In this document: in pieces, positions 55,893 through 64,000 of the stretch
How positions within the stretch are numbered: position 1 is the first letter of the stretch
Layout: every line of letters starts with the position of its first letter
Translations under genes and position numbers: made by a program
The notes under the pieces: model-generated
The model's database searches: none
What the model saw: only the letters and a program-made list of their open reading frames with translations
What the model was told of the DNA's origin: nothing
Assembly: GCF_022406875.1 (NCBI RefSeq)
Contig: NZ_CP023018.1
Span: 1,623,914 to 1,687,913 of the forward strand
Source: Ectothiorhodosinus mongolicus
GTDB taxonomy: Bacteria > Pseudomonadota > Gammaproteobacteria > Ectothiorhodospirales > Ectothiorhodospiraceae
Direction: 5' to 3'
DNA length: 64,000 nt

Positions 55893-57047
55893 ATGAGCCT
55901 CAGCAGCGTCCGATCTCGCCTAGAACAACTTCTCAGGCCGCTGCGCCGCCCGTGGTTCATTTGGCGTAACCAAATCCTTGGTAGCCCGGATTTTCAGCGC
56001 TGGGCCGCGGCTTTTCCCTTAACCCGACCCATTGCTCAAAGACGCGCCCGCCGCGTCTTTGACCTGGTGGCAGGGTTTGTCTATGCCCAAATCCTACAGG
56101 CCTGCGTGCAAACCCAGTTGCTGGAGCACTTAAAAGCTGAGGGCCCCAAAACGCTGGAGCAGCTCTTGCCCCTGTTGGCCATGCCCGAGGCTGAAGCGCG
56201 CCTGCTGGTCAAAGCCGCAGTCTCCCTAGGGCTGGTGGATGAGGACGGGCGCGGCTGTTACATGCTCGGCCCCCAAGGCGCAGAAATGCTCGCCAATCCC
56301 GGCATTGCTGCCATGGTGCGCCATCACCAAATGCTTTATGCCGATCTGCTCGATCCGCTGAAACTGCTGCGCGGTGAAGCGCCGCAAACCCAGCTCAATC
56401 GTTACTGGGCCTATGCCACAGGGGGCGGTGAGGGCGTCACAAAACCCGAGGCCGTGCGCGAATACACCGAGTTGATGTCGGTCTCTCAAGAGCGCGTCGC
56501 CGAAGAGATTCTTGATGCCTTTAAACCCGAAGGGGTATCGTGCTGGATGGACTTGGGCGGCGGTAACGCCACATTTTTATCCGCAGTGGCGCGCCGCCAT
56601 TCGCAGCTTTCGCTGCGACTCTTTGATTTGCCGCCGGTGGCTGAAGCCGCCCGTGAGCGCCTGCAACACCTGGGTCTGGCCGATCGTATCCAGACCTATG
56701 GCGGCAATTTCTTCACCGATACCTTGCCCGAAGGCGCGGATTTAATTTCCCTAGTGCGGGTGGTTCACGACCACAACGACGAGGATATTCGCCAGCTCTT
56801 GGCCCGCGTGCGCCAGGTCTTACCGGAGCAGGGCGCCTTGCTGTTGGCTGAGCCCATGTCCGGTACCTCAGGGGCCGAGCCCATCGGCGATGCCTATTTT
56901 GGGTTTTATCTCTACGCCATGGGCCGGGGCCGGCCGCGTACCGCCGATGAACTGCGCGCCATGCTCAGCGAAGCCGGATTCTCGCGAATCCAGCTATTGC
57001 CCAACCGCACACCCTTACTCACCCGGGTCATGATCGCCCGACCCTAG
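55893..57047 (+). CDS. crtF: Carotenoid O-methyltransferase CrtF
   Basis: 384-residue SAM-dependent methyltransferase, methylating the tertiary hydroxyl made by CrtC (demethylspheroidene/hydroxyspirilloxanthin O-methylation). An N-terminal helical dimerisation domain (about 1-170), then SAM motif I MDLGGGNATFLSAVARRH, and the conserved DLISLVRVVHDHNDEDI. Starts 11 nt after crtE. Confidence 0.92.
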   Translation: MSLSSVRSRLEQLLRPLRRPWFIWRNQILGSPDFQRWAAAFPLTRPIAQRRARRVFDLVAGFVYAQILQACVQTQLLEHLKAEGPKTLEQLLPLLAMPEAEARLLVKAAVSLGLVDEDGRGCYMLGPQGAEMLANPGIAAMVRHHQMLYADLLDPLKLLRGEAPQTQLNRYWAYATGGGEGVTKPEAVREYTELMSVSQERVAEEILDAFKPEGVSCWMDLGGGNATFLSAVARRHSQLSLRLFDLPPVAEAARERLQHLGLADRIQTYGGNFFTDTLPEGADLISLVRVVHDHNDEDIRQLLARVRQVLPEQGALLLAEPMSGTSGAEPIGDAYFGFYLYAMGRGRPRTADELRAMLSEAGFSRIQLLPNRTPLLTRVMIARP

Positions 57048-57076
57048 GGTGTCACGCTTACCGATGGAAAAATTCT

Positions 57077-58042
57077 ATGTCGCTTGAAGCCACCGCCGTT
57101 GTTTTTGAACAACCCGAACAACTGAGCCTGCGCCGCTTGGTATTGAACCAGCCGGGCCCCGCCGATGTGCGAGTCGATATTCACTATGCCGGCATCAGCA
57201 CCGGTACCGAGCGGCTGTTGTGGACCGGCAAGATGCCGCCGTTCCCCGGCATGGGCTATCCCTTAGTGCCAGGCTATGAATCGGTCGGCGTGATTCTCGA
57301 AGCCGGCCCAGAATCCGGGCGACAGGTCGGCGAGAGGGTATTCGTCCCTGGCGCTTCTTGTTACGGCGAGGTGCGCGGACTGTTCGGTGGCTCAGCCTCT
57401 CAGGTGGTGGTGCCTGGCGCCAAAGTCGTACCCATTAGCGAGGATTTAGGAGAGCAGGGCGCTTTGCTGGCGCTGGCGGCCACGGCTTATCACGCGGTCT
57501 TTCAGGGCAAAGCCCCTGAGACCCTGGCGCCAGAGGCTCTGCCGGATCTGATTGTCGGGCATGGCGTATTGGGTCGCTTAGTGGCGCGTGTTGTTGCTGC
57601 CGTGGGTAAGCCGCCGACCGTGTGGGAATTGGACAGCGAACGTGCCAAGGGCGCCATGGGTTACGAGGTGGTGCATCCCGATGCCGATGCGCGCCGCGAT
57701 TATCGCTGCATCGTCGATGTCAGCGGCGACTCCAAAATTCTCGATACCTTGATCGCCCGCCTGGGTCGTGGCGGTGAAGTCGTGCTCGCGGGTTTTTACA
57801 GTCAGCCGCTGAGCTTTGTATTCCCGCCGGCCTTCATGCGTGAGGCGCGTCTGCGCTGCGCCGCCGAATGGGTTGCTGGAGATCTGATCGAAATCAAGGG
57901 GCTTTTAGAGTCGGACAGGCTATGCTTGGATCAGTTAATTACCCACCGTTTTCCCGCCGCCCAGGCGGATGAGGCTTATCGCATCGCATTTGGCGACCCT
58001 CAGTGCCTGAAGATGATCCTCGACTGGAGGGATATGCAATGA
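57077..58042 (+). CDS. bchC: 3-hydroxyethyl bacteriochlorophyllide a dehydrogenase BchC
   Basis: 321-residue MDR/zinc-alcohol-dehydrogenase-like protein that oxidises the C3 hydroxyethyl group to acetyl. Conserved features: YAGISTGTERLLWTGKMPPFPGMGYPLVPGYESVG and the Rossmann part IVGHGVLGRLVARVVAA. Overlaps bchX by 4 nt. Confidence 0.95.
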   Translation: MSLEATAVVFEQPEQLSLRRLVLNQPGPADVRVDIHYAGISTGTERLLWTGKMPPFPGMGYPLVPGYESVGVILEAGPESGRQVGERVFVPGASCYGEVRGLFGGSASQVVVPGAKVVPISEDLGEQGALLALAATAYHAVFQGKAPETLAPEALPDLIVGHGVLGRLVARVVAAVGKPPTVWELDSERAKGAMGYEVVHPDADARRDYRCIVDVSGDSKILDTLIARLGRGGEVVLAGFYSQPLSFVFPPAFMREARLRCAAEWVAGDLIEIKGLLESDRLCLDQLITHRFPAAQADEAYRIAFGDPQCLKMILDWRDMQ

Positions 58043-58980
58043 GTCAGGAAGCCATACCCGAAAAGACTTCGGAGAAAGAAACCCAGATTATCGCCATCTA
58101 CGGTAAGGGCGGTATTGGCAAAAGTTTCACCCTTGCCAATCTGTCCTACATGATGGCCCAACAAGGCAAGCGTGTGCTGTTGATCGGTTGCGATCCCAAG
58201 AGTGACACCACCTCGCTGCTGTTCGGCGGCAAGGCTTGCCCCACCATTATCGACACCGCCGCGGCGAAAAAAGCGGCTGGTGAAGACGTCAAAATCAGCG
58301 ATGTCTGTTTTAAGCGCGATGGCGTGTTTGCCATGGAGCTGGGTGGCCCTGAAGTGGGCCGTGGTTGTGGCGGGCGCGGCATTATTCATGGTTTCGAAAC
58401 CCTGGAGAAACTCGGTTTCCATGAATGGGGCTTTGACTATGTGCTACTCGACTTCCTCGGCGATGTGGTCTGCGGCGGCTTTGGTTTGCCAATCGCCCGC
58501 GATCTCTGCCAGAAGGTCATTGTCGTCGGCTCCAATGACCTGCAATCCCTCTACGTAGTGAATAACGTCTGCTCCGCCGTCGAGTACTTCCGGCGCTTGG
58601 GCGGCAATGTCGGTGTCGCTGGACTGGTGATCAACAAAGACGATGGTACCGGTGAGGCGGCGGCCTTCGCTGAGGCGGCTGGCGTCCCCATTCTCGCCTC
58701 GATTCCCGCACATGAAGACATCCGCCGCAAGAGCGCCAATTATCAGATTATCGGCCGCCCCGATGGCGAATGGGGTCCCTTGTTTGGACAGCTGGCTGAA
58801 GCCGTGGCTACCGCGCCGCCATTGCACCCGACACCATTAACCCAAGACGACCTGCTGGGCTTGTTCTCTGCCGACGCCGTGGGCCGCGATGTCGTGCTGC
58901 TGCCGGCCAGTCTTGAGGATATGCATGGCGGCACGATCGTTAGCAAGCCCTCGCTTGAGGTGGTGTATGACGACATCTGA
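58039..58980 (+). CDS. bchX: Chlorophyllide reductase iron protein BchX
   Basis: NifH-like ATPase, 313 residues from ATG 58039 (GGAGGG upstream). P-loop IYGKGGIGKSFTLANLSYM, switch GCDPKSDTTSLLFGG, 4Fe-4S Cys in GRGCGGRGI and DVVCGGFGLPI. Transfers electrons to BchYZ for reduction of chlorophyllide a ring B. 14-nt overlap with bchY. Confidence 0.97.
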   Translation: MSQEAIPEKTSEKETQIIAIYGKGGIGKSFTLANLSYMMAQQGKRVLLIGCDPKSDTTSLLFGGKACPTIIDTAAAKKAAGEDVKISDVCFKRDGVFAMELGGPEVGRGCGGRGIIHGFETLEKLGFHEWGFDYVLLDFLGDVVCGGFGLPIARDLCQKVIVVGSNDLQSLYVVNNVCSAVEYFRRLGGNVGVAGLVINKDDGTGEAAAFAEAAGVPILASIPAHEDIRRKSANYQIIGRPDGEWGPLFGQLAEAVATAPPLHPTPLTQDDLLGLFSADAVGRDVVLLPASLEDMHGGTIVSKPSLEVVYDDI

Positions 58981-60370
58981 GCCTGCCTCGAGTGGCTGCG
59001 CCAGCGGGCCGCATGATCGCCCGCAAAGTATGTGCCCGGCCTTTGGTTCGCTGCGTGTCGGACTGCGCATGCGACGTACGGCCACGGTGCTCTCAGGCTC
59101 AGCCTGCTGTGTCTATGGCCTAAGCTTCACCTCACATTTCTATGGCGCCAGGCGCACGGTGCACTATGTACCGTTCGACTCAGAGACCTTGGTCACTGGC
59201 AAGTTGTTTGAAGATATCCGCGAGGCGGTGCATCAGCTCGCCGATCCTGAAAAAAACGATGTCGTGGTGGTTATTAACCTCTGCGTGCCATCAGCCTCAG
59301 GCGTGCCACTGCGCCTATTGCCTAAGGAAATCAATGGCGTGCGCATCATTGGCATCGATGTGCCTGGATTTGGGGTGCCCACGCACGCCGAAGCCAAAGA
59401 CGTCCTGGCCGGCGCGATGCTCGGCTACGCCCGTCATGAGGCCGAGCAAGGGCCGGTGGCAGCGCCACGCGAAGGACGCCAAGACAAACCCACGGTAACG
59501 CTGTTGGGTGAGATGTTTCCCGCCGACCCCATGACCATAGCGGCTTTACTAGAACCCTTGGGTCTGGCCAATGGGCCGGTGGTACCCACCCGTGAATGGC
59601 GCGAGCTTTATGGCGCTTTGGATTGTGCCGTAACCGCAGCCATTCATCCGTTTTATACCCAGTGCGTGCGCGAGTTGGAATTGGCCGGTCGTCCTATTGT
59701 CGGCTCGGCGCCGGTGGGTTACGACGGCACGGCGCACTGGCTGGAGGCCATTGGTCAAGCGGCCAATGTGCCCACGAAAAAGATTGACGAGGCCAAAAAC
59801 CGCTTTTTGCCGGCGATTAAGGGCGCACTCAGCGCCGTACCCATCAAGGGGCGAATTACTTTGTCCGGGTATGAAGGCTCTGAGCTCTTGGTGGCGCGTC
59901 TGTTGATTGAAAGCGGCGCAGATGTGCCCTATGTCGGTACCGCCTGTCCAAAAACCCCATGGTCGCAAGTCGACCGAGAATGGTTGGAAGCCAAGGGTGT
60001 GCGCGTGAACTATCGCGCCACCTTGGAAGAAGACATCGCTGCCATCGATGAGTATGGCCCCGATTTAGCCATCGGTACCACACCCGTGGTGCAAGAAGCC
60101 AAACAGCGCGCCTTGCCCGGTCTGTATTTCACCAATTTGATCTCGGCGCGGCCTTTGATGGGCCCAGCCGGCGCCGGCTCACTCGGTCAGGTAATCAATG
60201 CGGCTCTGGCCAATAAAGTGCGTTTTGATCGCATGAAAGGCTTTTTTGGCGACATCGGCCAAGGTCCCAGCGCGGGCATTTGGCAAGAAGTCCCTCAAGA
60301 CCGCCCCGAGTTTCGCAAGAAACAGCGGCGCTCAATCCCCATTAAATCAATTACCGGCGAGGTGCTTTGA
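58967..60370 (+). CDS. bchY: Chlorophyllide reductase subunit BchY
   Basis: 467 residues from ATG 58967 ([10 protein letters not shown]). NifD-like subunit; Cys clusters near the N-terminus ([15 protein letters not shown] and [35 protein letters not shown]) match BchY. C-terminal [24 protein letters not shown] is typical. One-base overlap TGATG with bchZ. Confidence 0.96.
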   Translation: MTTSEPASSGCASGPHDRPQSMCPAFGSLRVGLRMRRTATVLSGSACCVYGLSFTSHFYGARRTVHYVPFDSETLVTGKLFEDIREAVHQLADPEKNDVVVVINLCVPSASGVPLRLLPKEINGVRIIGIDVPGFGVPTHAEAKDVLAGAMLGYARHEAEQGPVAAPREGRQDKPTVTLLGEMFPADPMTIAALLEPLGLANGPVVPTREWRELYGALDCAVTAAIHPFYTQCVRELELAGRPIVGSAPVGYDGTAHWLEAIGQAANVPTKKIDEAKNRFLPAIKGALSAVPIKGRITLSGYEGSELLVARLLIESGADVPYVGTACPKTPWSQVDREWLEAKGVRVNYRATLEEDIAAIDEYGPDLAIGTTPVVQEAKQRALPGLYFTNLISARPLMGPAGAGSLGQVINAALANKVRFDRMKGFFGDIGQGPSAGIWQEVPQDRPEFRKKQRRSIPIKSITGEVL

Positions 60371-61797
60371 TGCTGGTTCTGGATCTGGATCGCGCCGGGG
60401 GCTACTGGGGCGCCATCTATGTGTTTACCGCCATCAAAGGCCTACAGGTGGTGATCGATGGCCCGGTAGGCTGTGAAAACCTGCCGGTCACTTCGGTGCT
60501 GCATTACACCGATGCTTTGCCGCCGCATGAGCTGCCGATTGTGGTCACCGGTTTGGGCGAAGAAGAGCTGGGTCAACATGGCACAGAAGGCGCCATGCGG
60601 CGCGCCCATCGTGCCCTAGATCCAGAACTGCCAGCGGTGGTGGTCACCGGTTCGATTGCTGAGATGATTGGCGGTGGCGTAACCCCCGAAGGCACGAATA
60701 TCCAACGCTTTTTGCCGCGCACTATCGACGAGGACCAATGGCAATGCGCCGATCGGGCCCTGAAATGGCTTTGGACCGAGTATGGCAGCAAGAAAGTACC
60801 CGCGCTCAAAGCCCGCAAAGAGGGTGAGAAGCCCAAGGTCAACATCATTGGCCCCTGTTATGGCAATTTCAACATGCCCTCGGATTTGGCCGAAATTCAG
60901 CGTCTGATCGAAGGGGTGGGTGCTGAAGTGAATATGATCTTCCCGCTGGGCAGTCATTTAGCCGATGTGCCCAAGCTGGCTGATGCCGAGGTTAATGTCT
61001 GCATGTACCGGGAATTTGGCCGGCAATTATGCGAAACCTTGGAGCGCCCTTATCTGCAGGCGCCGATGGGCCTGCACAGCACCACCGCGTTTTTAGAATC
61101 GCTGGGAGAGTTGCTGGGACTGGATCCGCAGCCCTTCATTGAAAAAGAAAAACACACCACCATCAAGCCGTTGTGGGACTTGTGGCGCTCAGTCACTCAA
61201 GACTTTTTCACCACGGCCAGCTTCGGCATTGTCGCTACAGACACTTATGCCCGTGGCATTCGCAACTTTTTGGAAGAAGACCTGGGTATGCCCTGTCATT
61301 TTGCTTTCTCGCGTACGGCTGGCACCAAGCCGGATAATGCCGCGGTGCGCCAAGCGATTCATGAAAAGACGCCCTTGGTGTTGTTCGGAAGTTATAACGA
61401 GCGCATGTATTTATCGGAAATCGGCGGCCGCGCCATGTATATCCCTGTGTCTTTCCCAGGAGCGATTGTGCGGCGCCATACGGGCACCCCTTTTATGGGC
61501 TATGCCGGCGCTACTTATCTGCTTCAAGAAGTCTGTAACGCCCTGTTCGACATGTTATTCCATATCCTGCCTCTGGGTTCGGAGCTGGATAAGGTCGAGG
61601 CCACGCCCTCGCGTCAGCACCAAGAGCTGGCCTGGGATGAGGCCGCGCGTGCCGCTTTAGACCAACTCGTTGCCCGCTATCCCGTAGTGGCACAAATCTC
61701 GGCGGCTAAGCACTGGCGAGATACCATCGAAGGCGCTGCGCGCAAAGCTGGTGAGGATCGAGTCACCCTCGAGCGGGTCTCACAAACCCAAGCGTAA
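60370..61797 (+). CDS. bchZ: Chlorophyllide reductase subunit BchZ
   Basis: 475-residue NifK-like partner of BchY from ATG 60370. Conserved [54 protein letters not shown] (Cys cluster ligand), and [19 protein letters not shown]. Ends before a 297-nt gap that leads the puf operon. Confidence 0.96.
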   Translation: MLVLDLDRAGGYWGAIYVFTAIKGLQVVIDGPVGCENLPVTSVLHYTDALPPHELPIVVTGLGEEELGQHGTEGAMRRAHRALDPELPAVVVTGSIAEMIGGGVTPEGTNIQRFLPRTIDEDQWQCADRALKWLWTEYGSKKVPALKARKEGEKPKVNIIGPCYGNFNMPSDLAEIQRLIEGVGAEVNMIFPLGSHLADVPKLADAEVNVCMYREFGRQLCETLERPYLQAPMGLHSTTAFLESLGELLGLDPQPFIEKEKHTTIKPLWDLWRSVTQDFFTTASFGIVATDTYARGIRNFLEEDLGMPCHFAFSRTAGTKPDNAAVRQAIHEKTPLVLFGSYNERMYLSEIGGRAMYIPVSFPGAIVRRHTGTPFMGYAGATYLLQEVCNALFDMLFHILPLGSELDKVEATPSRQHQELAWDEAARAALDQLVARYPVVAQISAAKHWRDTIEGAARKAGEDRVTLERVSQTQA

Positions 61798-62094
61798 GCC
61801 GCGCACTTACGGCCGCCACTCGGCCGAAATAACCCCAATGTTCATAGAAGTTTTGACCTAGGACACAACTTTGTGGGGTAGGTTCCATGGAGGGGAATTT
61901 CTTCGCGTATTGTTATGTCTGGCGCTGGCGATTCCGTCGTCTGTGTACTGCACAGGTAACGGATTCGGTCATGACTGAAGTTCCCGGCCATGCCCGCGTC
62001 AGTAAGCCACAGCAGCAATATCGCTGTGGTAACCGGAATCGCGTCTTAAACAGCGCGGTATTTGCCAATCAAGGCTCAATTGGAGGGTAGTTAG
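61798..62094. other. puf operon leader region, no gene seen
   Basis: 297 nt between bchZ and pufB. A 67-codon open frame at 61887-62090 has no similarity I recognise and weak coding character, so I do not call it; pufQ, found here in some alphaproteobacteria, is not evident. A near-perfect TGTG-TACTG-CACA inverted repeat lies at about 61941-61953, and a 7-bp stem-loop lies near 62007-62029. Confidence 0.6.
62007..62029 (+). promoter_or_regulatory. Stem-loop in the puf leader
   Basis: Perfect 7-bp stem CCACAGC/GCTGTGG, loop of 9, 66 nt before pufB. Stem-loops in puf leaders and intercistronic regions stabilise the message in known purple bacteria; a role here is inferred. Confidence 0.5.
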
Positions 62095-62247
62095 ATGGTT
62101 GACGAGACGAGAGGTTCGCTCTCAGGCCTGAATGAAGACGAAGCCATGGAATTCCACGGTGTTTTCATGACCAGCATGCTGGGCTTCGTCGCTGTTGCGG
62201 CAGTGGCTCACGTCCTGGCGTGGATGTGGCGTCCTTGGGGTATGTAA
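62095..62247 (+). CDS. pufB: LH1 beta polypeptide PufB
   Basis: 50 residues, start MVDETRGSLSGLNEDEAME. One membrane helix (about 20-43) with the bacteriochlorophyll-binding His in VAAVAHVLAWMWRPW and the C-terminal WRPW motif of LH1 beta. GGAGGG lies upstream of the ATG. First gene of pufBALM. Confidence 0.96.
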   Translation: MVDETRGSLSGLNEDEAMEFHGVFMTSMLGFVAVAAVAHVLAWMWRPWGM

Positions 62248-62316
62248 GAACAGGCCCTAAGCCTGCTTCATTCTTTGTCTGAATTTTAAGTTTTTACTTT
62301 TATAGGAGATTTCAAC

Positions 62317-62502
62317 ATGTGGCGTGTTTGGCTGCTGTTCGATCCTCGCAGAGCTTTAGTTGCTCTGTTTTCTTTCCTCGCCGTGCTGGCGCTGTTGATT
62401 CACTTCATCTTGCTGAGCACCGATCGTTTCAACTGGATGACGTCCGCGTCTGCAGTGGAAACTTCAGTGCAGGCTCAGATCGGCGAATCAACACTGGTCT
62501 AA
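62317..62502 (+). CDS. pufA: LH1 alpha polypeptide PufA
   Basis: 61 residues with AGGAG 8 nt upstream. N-terminal [18 protein letters not shown], one membrane helix and the Mg-ligand His in [17 protein letters not shown]. Pairs with PufB to form the ring around the reaction centre. Followed by a 149-nt gap with hairpins. Confidence 0.96.
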   Translation: MWRVWLLFDPRRALVALFSFLAVLALLIHFILLSTDRFNWMTSASAVETSVQAQIGESTLV

Positions 62503-62651
62503 GCGAGCTTTACCCCGGGTTACCGGGTGGTGTGTGACACGTTAGTCAGCATCGCCCGGTCAGCCCGATTAGCGTTTAAAACCAGCGCGTTGTTCGTAAG
62601 GGTTGAGGCCGGGAATACCCGGCCAACGCCTTCTGACCGGAGGTTCTTGGT
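62503..62651 (+). promoter_or_regulatory. pufA-pufL intercistronic hairpin region
   Basis: Contains a weaker hairpin around 62513-62529 and a perfect 7-bp stem GGCCGGG/CCCGGCC with AATA loop at 62607-62624. In known puf operons an intercistronic hairpin protects the pufBA segment so more LH1 than reaction-centre protein is made; this region is in the same place. Confidence 0.7.
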
Positions 62652-63476
62652 ATGTCCATGCTGAGCTTTGAAAAACGATACCGCGTTCGCGGCGGTAACC
62701 TAATTGGGGGCGATCTATTTGATTTTTGGGTCGGTCCATTTTATGTCGGCTTTTTTGGTGTAACGACGGCATTTTTTGCCCTGCTCGGCACCTTGCTGAT
62801 TATCTATGGCGCTGCCATGGGACCCACCTGGAACATCTGGCAGATTAATATCGCTCCACCGGATTTAAGTTACGGTCTGGCTCTAGCGCCTATGATGGAA
62901 GGCGGCCTATGGCAGATGATTACAGTCTGTGCCATCGGCGCTTTTGGATCCTGGGTTCTGCGTCAGGTAGAAATCAGCAACAAACTGGGTATGGGTTATC
63001 ACATTCCCATTGCCTTTGGTGTGGCGGTATTCGCTTACATCACCCTCGTCGTGATTCGCCCAATTTTGTTGGGTGCATGGGGTCACGGATTCCCCTACGG
63101 CATTTTTAGTCACCTCGACTGGGTGTCGAATACGGGTTATCAGTTCCTGCACTTCCACTACAACCCAGCCCATATGCTGGCGATCACCTTCTTCTTCACC
63201 ACGGCTCTGGCTTTGTCATTGCACGGTGCTCTAATCCTGTCGGCAACCAATCCGCCTAAGGGTGAGGCCGTGAAAACGCCGGAATATGAAGACACCTTTT
63301 TCCGCGATGCCATTGGTTACTCCATCGGCGCGCTGGGCATCCACCGCCTCGGCTTGTTCCTGGCACTCAGTGCGGGTTTTTGGAGCGCCGTGTGTATCGT
63401 CATCAGCGGTCCCTTCTGGACACGCAGCTGGCCGGAATGGTGGAACTGGTGGCTTGAATTGCCGATCTGGGCCTAA
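62652..63476 (+). CDS. pufL: Photosynthetic reaction centre L subunit PufL
   Basis: 274 residues, five membrane helices, GGAGG upstream. Start [33 protein letters not shown]; helix region [22 protein letters not shown] holds the His ligands of the special pair and accessory bacteriochlorophyll; [16 protein letters not shown] contains the His that binds the non-haem iron. Partner pufM follows 15 nt later. Confidence 0.98.
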   Translation: MSMLSFEKRYRVRGGNLIGGDLFDFWVGPFYVGFFGVTTAFFALLGTLLIIYGAAMGPTWNIWQINIAPPDLSYGLALAPMMEGGLWQMITVCAIGAFGSWVLRQVEISNKLGMGYHIPIAFGVAVFAYITLVVIRPILLGAWGHGFPYGIFSHLDWVSNTGYQFLHFHYNPAHMLAITFFFTTALALSLHGALILSATNPPKGEAVKTPEYEDTFFRDAIGYSIGALGIHRLGLFLALSAGFWSAVCIVISGPFWTRSWPEWWNWWLELPIWA

Positions 63477-63491
63477 CGCGAGGAATTGATC

Positions 63492-64000
63492 ATGTTTGAG
63501 TATCAAAATATTTTTAACCGCGTTCAGGTGCAGGCGGCTCCGGAAGCCGGTCCGCCGATCGAGAACCCCAACGAGCGAATCGGTAAGGGCTTTCTGGTTC
63601 ACCTTTTTGGACGCGTCGGTAACGCCCAGGTCGGCCCGATTTATCTGGGTTATCTGGGGATTCTGGCCATTCTCTCAGGTTTGGTTGCTTTCCTGATCAT
63701 CGGCTTCAACTTCTGGGCTTCGGTGAATTGGGATCCGGTGCAGTTTGTCCGTCAACTCTTCTGGTTAGCGCTTGAGCCGCCTCAGGCTCAGTATGGCCTA
63801 GGTATCCCGCCGCTGGCCGAAGGTGGCTGGTGGTTGATGGCCGGTTTCTTCTTGACCGCTTCACTGCTGCTCTGGTGGTTGCGTATGTACCGCCGCGCTC
63901 GCGCCCTGAAAATGGGTACGCATGTGGCCTGGGCTTTCGCCTCCGCGATCTTCCTGTTCCTGACCTTGGGCTTTTTCCGCCCGATCCTGATGGGTGACTG
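63492..64000 (+). CDS. pufM: Photosynthetic reaction centre M subunit PufM (3' truncated)
   Basis: First 169 residues or so before the window edge: [37 protein letters not shown], and [37 protein letters not shown], the M-subunit pattern with two to three helices visible. GAGGA lies upstream of the ATG. The downstream gene (often pufC) cannot be seen. Confidence 0.97.
   Translation, partial: MFEYQNIFNRVQVQAAPEAGPPIENPNERIGKGFLVHLFGRVGNAQVGPIYLGYLGILAILSGLVAFLIIGFNFWASVNWDPVQFVRQLFWLALEPPQAQYGLGIPPLAEGGWWLMAGFFLTASLLLWWLRMYRRARALKMGTHVAWAFASAIFLFLTLGFFRPILMGD

Noticed and set aside
54905-57076. Further TGT-N12-ACA sites before crtE and bchC
   Set aside because: Checked by eye; no exact TGT-N12-ACA match in these gaps.
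61887-62090. 67-codon open frame in the puf leader as a possible pufQ
   Set aside because: It shares no recognisable PufQ features, has odd composition and weak start context, and overlaps the leader stem-loop; more likely non-coding.

Overview
The window reads as chromosome of a purple photosynthetic gammaproteobacterium, probably a purple sulfur bacterium of the Chromatiales (an Ectothiorhodospiraceae-like organism is my guess). The evidence is the gammaproteobacterial housekeeping order smc-zipA-ligA, a glycine betaine uptake operon, and a bacteriochlorophyll/carotenoid/reaction-centre cluster at the right end. Genes are tightly packed, many with 4-base ATGA start/stop overlaps.

Layout. 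1-6.3 kb: smc (5' truncated), zipA, ligA. 6.2-10.6 kb: a PA3496-family gene, a DEAD-box helicase, an APH-type kinase, two small unknown genes and tRNA-Arg(ACG). 10.7-20.5 kb: proXWV (betaine ABC transporter), a LysE exporter, sbcC/sbcD and a DUF429-like protein. 20.5-22.9 kb: an accessory patch with a lone LAGLIDADG endonuclease, the tmRNA gene ssrA interrupted in its T-loop by a 277-nt group I intron, and a two-gene zinc-ribbon + AbiEii-type nucleotidyltransferase module. 23-32.5 kb: purL, a glycosyltransferase, an MBL hydrolase, a DUF2892 protein, citrate synthase, a CBS protein, a PII-like protein, a fused DUF1538 antiporter-type protein and tRNA-Arg(CCT). 32.6-42.9 kb: a nucleotide-sugar epimerase, a TacAT-type toxin-antitoxin pair overlapping manB, a parvulin lipoprotein, yciI, yciO, an M50 protease, trpS-scpA-scpB-rluB and a YciK-type SDR.

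42.9-64 kb: the squalene genes hpnE-hpnD-hpnC (minus strand) lie back to back with the photosynthesis cluster: bchI-bchD-bchO-crtI-crtB (+), crtC-crtD (-), then the superoperon crtE-crtF-bchC-bchX-bchY-bchZ-pufB-pufA-pufL-pufM (+, pufM cut by the window edge). Together these encode part of Mg-chelatase, chlorophyllide reductase, 3-hydroxyethyl bacteriochlorophyllide dehydrogenase, carotenoid synthesis from GGPP toward methoxylated acyclic carotenoids, LH1 and the reaction-centre L/M subunits. A perfect TGT-N12-ACA (CrtJ/PpsR consensus) lies just upstream of crtI.

The most notable item is the intron-split tmRNA with a homing-endonuclease gene beginning directly after the tmRNA terminator, outside the intron. 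A second theme is a dispersed family of 13-bp GGGG-N5-CCCC palindromes (consensus GGGGTCnnACCCC and close variants), found in intergenic pairs and also inside or at the edges of genes (purL, an MBL hydrolase, the sbcD start). No transposase, integrase, CRISPR array or rRNA was recognised.
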